Below, one piece after another: positions 59,392 through 64,000 of a DNA stretch of 64,000 bases. The stretch spans positions 1 to 64,000 of the forward strand of contig NZ_JAAAPJ010000008.1 of the NCBI RefSeq assembly GCF_009909145.1. Direction: 5' to 3'. Source of the stretch: Corallococcus silvisoli (lineage in GTDB: Bacteria; Myxococcota; Myxococcia; Myxococcales; Myxococcaceae). Both the position numbers and the translations under genes were made by a program. How positions within the stretch are numbered: position 1 is the first letter of the stretch; the number at the start of each line of letters is the position of its first letter. The notes beneath the pieces were generated by a model, which ran no database searches, was not told where the DNA came from, and was given only the letters and a program-made list of their open reading frames with translations.

Positions 59392-60231
59392 TCACCCGGC
59401 CGCTGTCAGCGCGTAGGTGAGCACCAGTCCACTCAGGGCCAGCAGCACGCCCAGGGCGATGATCCACCCGTCCGAGCGAGGGGGCCTTCGTTCGGGAGGC
59501 AGCAGCGCTTGAGCCCCGTTCCGGGCCGCTGCCGCGTCCTCCACGGGCTCCGGAGCATCTGGGTTCGCGCCCGATGCATCATCGAACGCCGCCTGGAAGC
59601 GGAGCAGCGAGCGCCCCAACTCCACGACGTCGCCATCCGCCAGCCGCGCGGGCGCCTCCAAACGGACGCCGTTGAGGAACACGCCGTTGGGCGTGCCCAG
59701 GTCCTCCAGCACGAACCCCGACTCCTCGCGGAGGATCCGCGCGTGCATCCGGGACACGGCGCGGTCGCGCAGCCGCAGCGCCACACCCTCGCCCCGGCCG
59801 ATGTTCGTGCAGGCCTCCGCGAGCGCATGCGCGCGTCCGACGTCCAAGCCGGTCAGACAGGTGAGGGTGGCGGCGCGGGAGGGGCGGGTCTCCGAATCCG
59901 TCAGCAGGCCCTTGAGCACCGCGACGGTGCCCACGCCTCGCTCGGGGGCACCTGGCTCGGCGAGCACCCGCAGACACATGCCGTCGGGCAGGCCCAGCAC
60001 CTCCCCTGGGAGCACCAGTCGCGCCACGCCGGGCAGCACGCGCACCGCGTTCACGGTGAAGCTGCGCACCGCCTCCACCATGAGGCGCTGGGATTCGATG
60101 CGCAGGGTCAACAGCCCTGGAGGCAGGCCCTCCAGGTGGACATGGTCCTCCGGGCCACCGCCCAACGAGTGGAGGCCTTCGGTCAGCTCGAACGGGGTGG
60201 GGGTGCCCAGGTGCTCGAATTCGAAGCGCAT
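59392..60231 (-). CDS. FHA-domain protein with C-terminal membrane anchor
   Basis: A 279-residue protein from ATG 60231. The N-terminal ~125 residues are beta-rich; the FHA domain at about 140-220 has NIGRGEGVALRLRD, AVSRMHARILREESGFVLEDLG and TPNGVFLNGVRL (GR, SxxH and NG motifs for phosphothreonine binding). A hydrophobic anchor ends the protein (WIIALGVLLALSGLVLTYAL). It would bind a phosphorylated partner at the membrane, for example a Ser/Thr kinase; two such kinases lie elsewhere in this window, but no direct link is shown. Confidence 0.88.
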   Translation of the reverse strand: MRFEFEHLGTPTPFELTEGLHSLGGGPEDHVHLEGLPPGLLTLRIESQRLMVEAVRSFTVNAVRVLPGVARLVLPGEVLGLPDGMCLRVLAEPGAPERGVGTVAVLKGLLTDSETRPSRAATLTCLTGLDVGRAHALAEACTNIGRGEGVALRLRDRAVSRMHARILREESGFVLEDLGTPNGVFLNGVRLEAPARLADGDVVELGRSLLRFQAAFDDASGANPDAPEPVEDAAAARNGAQALLPPERRPPRSDGWIIALGVLLALSGLVLTYALTAAG

Positions 60232-60355
60232 GCGAGTGCCCGGCAGCAAGCGTCACGCCTGCCGCCGGGCGCTGCGTTTTCGCGAGGTTGCCCGGGCGCT
60301 CCCATCCATCCCCGGCCCCCCATGTCCGGAGGACGGGACGGCGGACCGCCGCGCG

Positions 60356-60991
60356 CTAGAAGGTGGCGCCCAGGTTGAGGGTCCCCACGTACCGGCCGCC
60401 CTTGCTGAACGTCTCGTCGCCCCCGAGGTTCACATCGGATGGCGGCACCGCCAGGGCGAACTCCTGGTCGAACAGGAAGTTGTAGTTCACGCGCGCGTCG
60501 GCGGTGAAGCTGCCCATGTGCAGGCGCAGGCCCGCGCCCACCGGCACGTTGCCCACCGTGTCGTCCTGGAAGCCCGGGGCGAAGGCGCGCACGTTGTAAC
60601 GGCTGATGCCCAATCCGCCCATGATGTACGGCTGCACGGGCGTGGCCGTCAGGCCCAGCGTCACCGCCGCCTGCGCGCCGTTGCGCACGATGTCCGGGCC
60701 ATTCGTGTTCGTCGCCAGCACGCGGCTGTTGTTGAACTCGCTGATGGCGCCCGTGTAGCCCAGCTCGATTCCCAACACGTTCGTCGGCTTGATGGCCACC
60801 GTCACGCCGTAGGCCAGACCTGGATTGATCTGATCCCGGAGGACACTGGTGTATCCCTCCACGCCACCGCCCACGAGGAACGTGAGGCCCCTCATGTCCG
60901 AGGATCTGCGCAGCTCCGTTGAAGCCGCCTGCGCGGATCCCGCCGCCAGAACCGCGACCACCGCCGCGCTGGCAATCAGTCCCTTGCTCAT
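60356..60991 (-). CDS. outer-membrane beta-barrel protein (OmpA/OmpW-like small barrel)
   Basis: A 211-residue protein from ATG 60991 (AAGGGGAAC upstream) with signal peptide (LIASAAVVAVLAAGSAQAA) and alternating hydrophobic/polar strands: TFLVGGGVEGYTSVL, NVLGIELGYTGAISEF, VQPYIMGGLGISRYNV, GNVPVGAGLRLHMG, ending with the C-terminal signature VGTLNLGATF (terminal Phe) for BAM-dependent insertion. Probably an eight-strand barrel. Function unknown. Confidence 0.82.
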   Translation of the reverse strand: MSKGLIASAAVVAVLAAGSAQAASTELRRSSDMRGLTFLVGGGVEGYTSVLRDQINPGLAYGVTVAIKPTNVLGIELGYTGAISEFNNSRVLATNTNGPDIVRNGAQAAVTLGLTATPVQPYIMGGLGISRYNVRAFAPGFQDDTVGNVPVGAGLRLHMGSFTADARVNYNFLFDQEFALAVPPSDVNLGGDETFSKGGRYVGTLNLGATF

Positions 60992-61178
60992 GTCGTTCCC
61001 CTTGCCTGTGATGGACCGAAACATGGGGTGCCCTCGCGGCCACGCCAACAAGACCCCGGGGGCCCGCTGGCTCGGTCGCCCACCCTTGCGGACGGGTTGC
61101 CCACGCTGGGGAAGCGCGGTGTCCCCGCGTGGAAGAACGCTTCCCGGAAGGCGGGGAAGGGTAGACTCGGCGCCTTCG

Positions 61179-62381
61179 ATGCGCCTCCGCCCCCTCGACC
61201 TCGCCCTGCTGATGTCCTCCCTCCTCTTCGTTGGCGCCTGCCGCGACGAACAGGCGGGCCCCGCCCACCGCACGCCCCGGCTCCCGGCGCCCACGGCGCC
61301 GCGGACGCTGGACGCGGCTCCGGACGGCCTCACCTACCGCGGCGGAGCCACCTTCGCGGGCGGCGCCGTCGTCTACCTGGGCACGCGAGTGACGCCAGAG
61401 CGCGCTCCGCCGGGGCAGCCGGTGCGGCTCTCGCACTACTTCCAGGCCGTGCGCGCGCCCCCGCAGGGCTTCCACTTCTTCGTGCACGTGGTGGATCCGG
61501 AGAGCGGCCAGATGATTGGCAACGCGGACCACGAATTCCAGGACGGCGCCGCGCCGCTGGAGACCTGGCCGGTGGGCCGGGTGCTGGAGGACGTGCACAC
61601 CGTCACCATGCCGGCCGTGCCCGCACGGGTGGTGCTGGGCTTCTGGCGCGACGAGGAGCGGCTGGCGGTGGATGATCCGCGGCAGCAACTGGGGGACAAC
61701 CGCGTGCGCGGCCCGCTCCTGGGCGGCGAGCCCCCCGCGCTGCCGGAGTACACCGTCACGCGCGTGAAGAAGGCGCCGGTGCTCGATGGCGTGCTCGACG
61801 ACGAGGCCTGGAAGGGCGCGAAGCCGGTGACGCTCGTGGGCAGCTTCGACGGCCGGCCCGCGCGGCTGCGTACGCAGGCCCGGCTCGTCTACGACGACGC
61901 GCACCTGTACGTGGCCTTCGACGTGGAGGACCCGGACGTCTGGGGCACGCTGCGCAACCGCGACGACTCCATCTACGAGCAGGAGGTCGTGGAGGTGTTC
62001 CTCGACGCCAACGCCGACGGCCGCACCTACAACGAGCTGGAGGTCTCACCCCACAACGTCATCTTCGACGCGTACTTCCCCGCGCGGCGCCAGGGCATGG
62101 ACCTGTCGTGGGACTCGGGGATGAAGACGGCGGTGAAGGTGCGGGGCACGCTGGATGACGCGTCGGACCGGGACGAGGGCTGGTCGGTGGAGATGGCCAT
62201 CCCGTTCAACCGGCTCGCGGAGGTACCGCACATCCCGCCCCAGCCGGGCGAGCGCTGGCGCTTCAACCTCTACCGGCTGGAGCACCACGACCGCAGGCAG
62301 GTGGAGGGCCAGGCCTTCTCACCGCTCTTCATCGGTGACTTCCACGCGCTGCCGCGCTTCGCGTGGCTCGTCTTCCAGTAA
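61179..62381 (+). CDS. lipoprotein with CBM9-like carbohydrate-binding domain
   Basis: A 400-residue protein with lipobox LFVGAC (signal MRLRPLDLALLMSSLLFVGAC, split) at about residue 21. A first beta-rich domain (about 50-180, FHFFVHVVDPESGQMIGNADHE) is followed by a CBM9-type domain (about 195-400) with APVLDGVLDDEAWKGA, DDAHLYVAFDVEDPDVWG, VEVFLDANADGRTYNELEVSP and FNLYRLEHHDRR, all usual for family 9 carbohydrate-binding modules. No catalytic domain is present. Sugar binding at the cell surface is inferred. Confidence 0.85.
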   Translation: MRLRPLDLALLMSSLLFVGACRDEQAGPAHRTPRLPAPTAPRTLDAAPDGLTYRGGATFAGGAVVYLGTRVTPERAPPGQPVRLSHYFQAVRAPPQGFHFFVHVVDPESGQMIGNADHEFQDGAAPLETWPVGRVLEDVHTVTMPAVPARVVLGFWRDEERLAVDDPRQQLGDNRVRGPLLGGEPPALPEYTVTRVKKAPVLDGVLDDEAWKGAKPVTLVGSFDGRPARLRTQARLVYDDAHLYVAFDVEDPDVWGTLRNRDDSIYEQEVVEVFLDANADGRTYNELEVSPHNVIFDAYFPARRQGMDLSWDSGMKTAVKVRGTLDDASDRDEGWSVEMAIPFNRLAEVPHIPPQPGERWRFNLYRLEHHDRRQVEGQAFSPLFIGDFHALPRFAWLVFQ

Positions 62382-62397
62382 TGGGCGCGGCCTGGGG

Positions 62398-62658
62398 TCA
62401 GGCGTGGGGCGAGATGTCCCAGGGCGCATCCGCGACGGAGCGCTCCGCCGGGTCGCCCAGGAAGCGCACGAACCCCTGGGACTCCAGCGTGTCGACGAGC
62501 TCCTCGGCCTCCAGCTCAGAGAACCGGTTCCCGCGCATGGCGAGCAGCATGTCGCGCATGAGGGACTTGCCGCGCAGATAGCCCACGGGCTCGCCAGGAC
62601 CCAGCCGGGACTTCAGCTCGGCGGTCAGCTGCCGGAGATCAAGATCATCGGAGATCAT
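62398..62658 (-). CDS. small hypothetical protein coupled to comEC
   Basis: An 86-residue protein with GDPAERSVADAPWDISPHA at the end and GYLRGKSLMRDMLLAMRGNRF in its middle; predicted mostly helical. Its ATG overlaps the comEC stop by 4 bases (ATGA) and GGAGG precedes it, so it should be translated after comEC. No family recognised. It could be a DNA-uptake accessory or an unrelated regulator. Confidence 0.65.
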   Translation of the reverse strand: MISDDLDLRQLTAELKSRLGPGEPVGYLRGKSLMRDMLLAMRGNRFSELEAEELVDTLESQGFVRFLGDPAERSVADAPWDISPHA

Positions 62659-64000
62659 CGCCCTCCAAGGTGGGCCTGCTCACCCCTCCCGGCAATGGGG
62701 AGGGGCTCCGGCGCGGCATGCGGCAGGAAGGACACCAGGCGGACGTCCTGCCCGTCGCTCTCCAGGGCCACGGCCCCATCCCGGTCGGTGCGCCAGCATT
62801 GGGTGCCCATGGCGCGGTAGCGCGCCTCCACCTCGGGGTGTGGAAAGCCGAACCGGTTGCGTCGGCCCACGCAGAACACCGCGTGACGGGGCCGTGTCCG
62901 CGCCAGCAGTGGCGCGGTGGACGAGGTGCGGGAGCCGTGGTGCGGGACCTTCAGCACCGTCACCGGCCCCAGCGCTTCTTCCAGGGCGGCCTCGCCGTCC
63001 TCCTCCACGTCGCCCGCCAGCAGCACGGTGACGTCGCCATGGCGCACGCGCAGCACCACGCTCCGGTCGTTCGCGCCCTCCATCAGCTCCCGGTCCACGG
63101 GAGGACCCAACACCTCCAGCGTCGCCTCGCCCAGCGCGAACGCGGGATGCCCCACCTGCACCTCCTCCACCCGGGCGCCCTTCGCCGCGGCCACGATGCG
63201 CCGGGACAGCGGACCGTCGGTGCTCCCCGCGGACAACCACAGGCGCTCGGTGGGCACCTGGGCCAATGTCGACACGAGCCCCAGCGCATGGTCGGGATGC
63301 GGATGGGACAGCACCGCGAGGTCCAGCCGTGAGACGCCCTCCGCCCGGAGGAAGGGCAGCACGAAGCGCTCCCCGGTGTCCGCGCCCTCCGGGACGCCCC
63401 CTGCGTCCACCAGCGCATGGTGCCCCTGGGAGCGGAGCACCACGGCGTCCCCCTGGCCCACCGACAGGAAGGTGATGCGCAACGCGGGCTCCGGGGTGAG
63501 CGCGGGCAGCAGCAGGGCGCCCAGCACGGCGCCAGGGACGAGCACGCCCAGGAATCGCCACCGCCCCGAGCCAAGCGCCCAGCCTCCCAGCCCCACCGCG
63601 TACGCCCCGCCGAGCAGCGCCCCCAGCGCCGGCACCTCCACCGCCGCGAAGGGCACGGCCGCGAAGCCCCGCGTCAGCGCGAGAAGCAGCTCCGAAGCCC
63701 ATGCGCCCGCCCACAGCACCGGCATCGCCAGCGCGGGGGCGACGACGAAGAGGGCCGCGCCCCCCGCGGCGAGGCCGGTGAGCAGGCCACACAGGGGCAG
63801 GGCGACGATGTTGGAGACGAGCCCCACCAGGCTCACCCGTCCGAACGCCGCCGCGACCACGGGCAGCCCCACGAGCGTCGCCGCGGCGCTGGCGCAAAAG
63901 GTCTGCGCCACCGTCTCACGCGCCTGGGCGGCCCACCGCTTCAGCCGCCGGGGCTCCGCCGGCTCTGGCCGCGGGAGGGGCAGGGCCTCGCGCAAGGCGG
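62655..64000 (-). CDS. comEC: ComEC/Rec2 DNA-uptake channel protein, C-terminal part
   Basis: The C-terminal ~448 residues of ComEC; the N-terminus is beyond the right edge. The visible part has several membrane segments of the Competence domain (AAATLVGLPVVAAAFGRVSL, VSNIVALPLCGLLTG) and the metallo-beta-lactamase-like domain: ITFLSVGQGDAVVL, HHALVDAGG, SHPHPDHALG, LLAGDVEEDGE and LKVPHHGSRTSS. This is the channel that brings single-stranded DNA into the cytosol in transformation. Confidence 0.93.
   Translation of the reverse strand, partial: ALREALPLPRPEPAEPRRLKRWAAQARETVAQTFCASAAATLVGLPVVAAAFGRVSLVGLVSNIVALPLCGLLTGLAAGGAALFVVAPALAMPVLWAGAWASELLLALTRGFAAVPFAAVEVPALGALLGGAYAVGLGGWALGSGRWRFLGVLVPGAVLGALLLPALTPEPALRITFLSVGQGDAVVLRSQGHHALVDAGGVPEGADTGERFVLPFLRAEGVSRLDLAVLSHPHPDHALGLVSTLAQVPTERLWLSAGSTDGPLSRRIVAAAKGARVEEVQVGHPAFALGEATLEVLGPPVDRELMEGANDRSVVLRVRHGDVTVLLAGDVEEDGEAALEEALGPVTVLKVPHHGSRTSSTAPLLARTRPRHAVFCVGRRNRFGFPHPEVEARYRAMGTQCWRTDRDGAVALESDGQDVRLVSFLPHAAPEPLPIAGRGEQAHLGGR

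Overview
The window is GC-rich (about 70 percent) chromosomal DNA that reads like a myxobacterium of the Myxococcus/Corallococcus group. This is inferred from the abundance of Hanks-type Ser/Thr kinases with long Pro-rich tails, multi-domain hybrid histidine kinases, PilZ and FHA signalling proteins, many lipoproteins, RHS/IS66 debris and the codon bias. No rRNA, tRNA or CRISPR array was seen.

Layout. 1-2350 is a mobile and accessory patch: an IS66 transposase 3' part with an in-frame stop, a low-GC cluster of four tiny coupled genes, an RHS-repeat scrap, and inverted remnants of the same IS66 end. 2498-7735 (minus) is a tight five-gene operon: Porin_O_P-like porin, VTC polyphosphate polymerase domain, thymidylate-kinase-like P-loop protein fused to a repeat domain, DUF4956 membrane protein and a lipoprotein. 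I read it as a polyphosphate or phosphate module. 7961-11083 holds a divergent pair (anchored surface protein and Ser/Thr kinase) sharing a symmetrical ribosome-binding palindrome. 11107-14130 holds housekeeping genes: rhodanese, A-type Fe-S carrier, hotdog thioesterase, deoxynucleoside kinase, glycerophosphodiesterase. 14290-19355 holds a lipoprotein, a second Ser/Thr kinase and a SprT-like metallopeptidase. 19377-24368 holds an unknown protein, a polytopic membrane protein, a secreted Cys-rich protein, a zinc-ribbon protein and quinolinate synthase (nadA).

24742-30928 is a translationally coupled signalling operon: pseudo-receiver/PilZ/acyltransferase-like protein, methyltransferase, and a hybrid kinase with two kinase cores. 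31098-35032 holds two unrelated POT peptide transporters flanking a small accessory island (possible immunity-like gene plus a serine-recombinase scrap). Then come uvrA, an ASH-repeat/VWA lipoprotein, and a metallophosphoesterase that resembles the lariat-debranching enzyme Dbr1. 42301-47875 (minus) is a second signalling cluster: CHASE3-GAF hybrid kinase with three receivers, CheR, receiver-kinase. A PAP2 phosphatase precedes the AddB-AddA-like recombination nuclease/helicase pair and purA. The last part has a TPR protein, a PH-like membrane protein, an FHA protein, an outer-membrane barrel, a CBM9-like lipoprotein, a coupled 86-residue protein and comEC, which runs off the right edge.

Most candidate starts were chosen from start-codon overlaps, Shine-Dalgarno sequences and the domain boundary. 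Names rest on motifs read by eye, not on searches.
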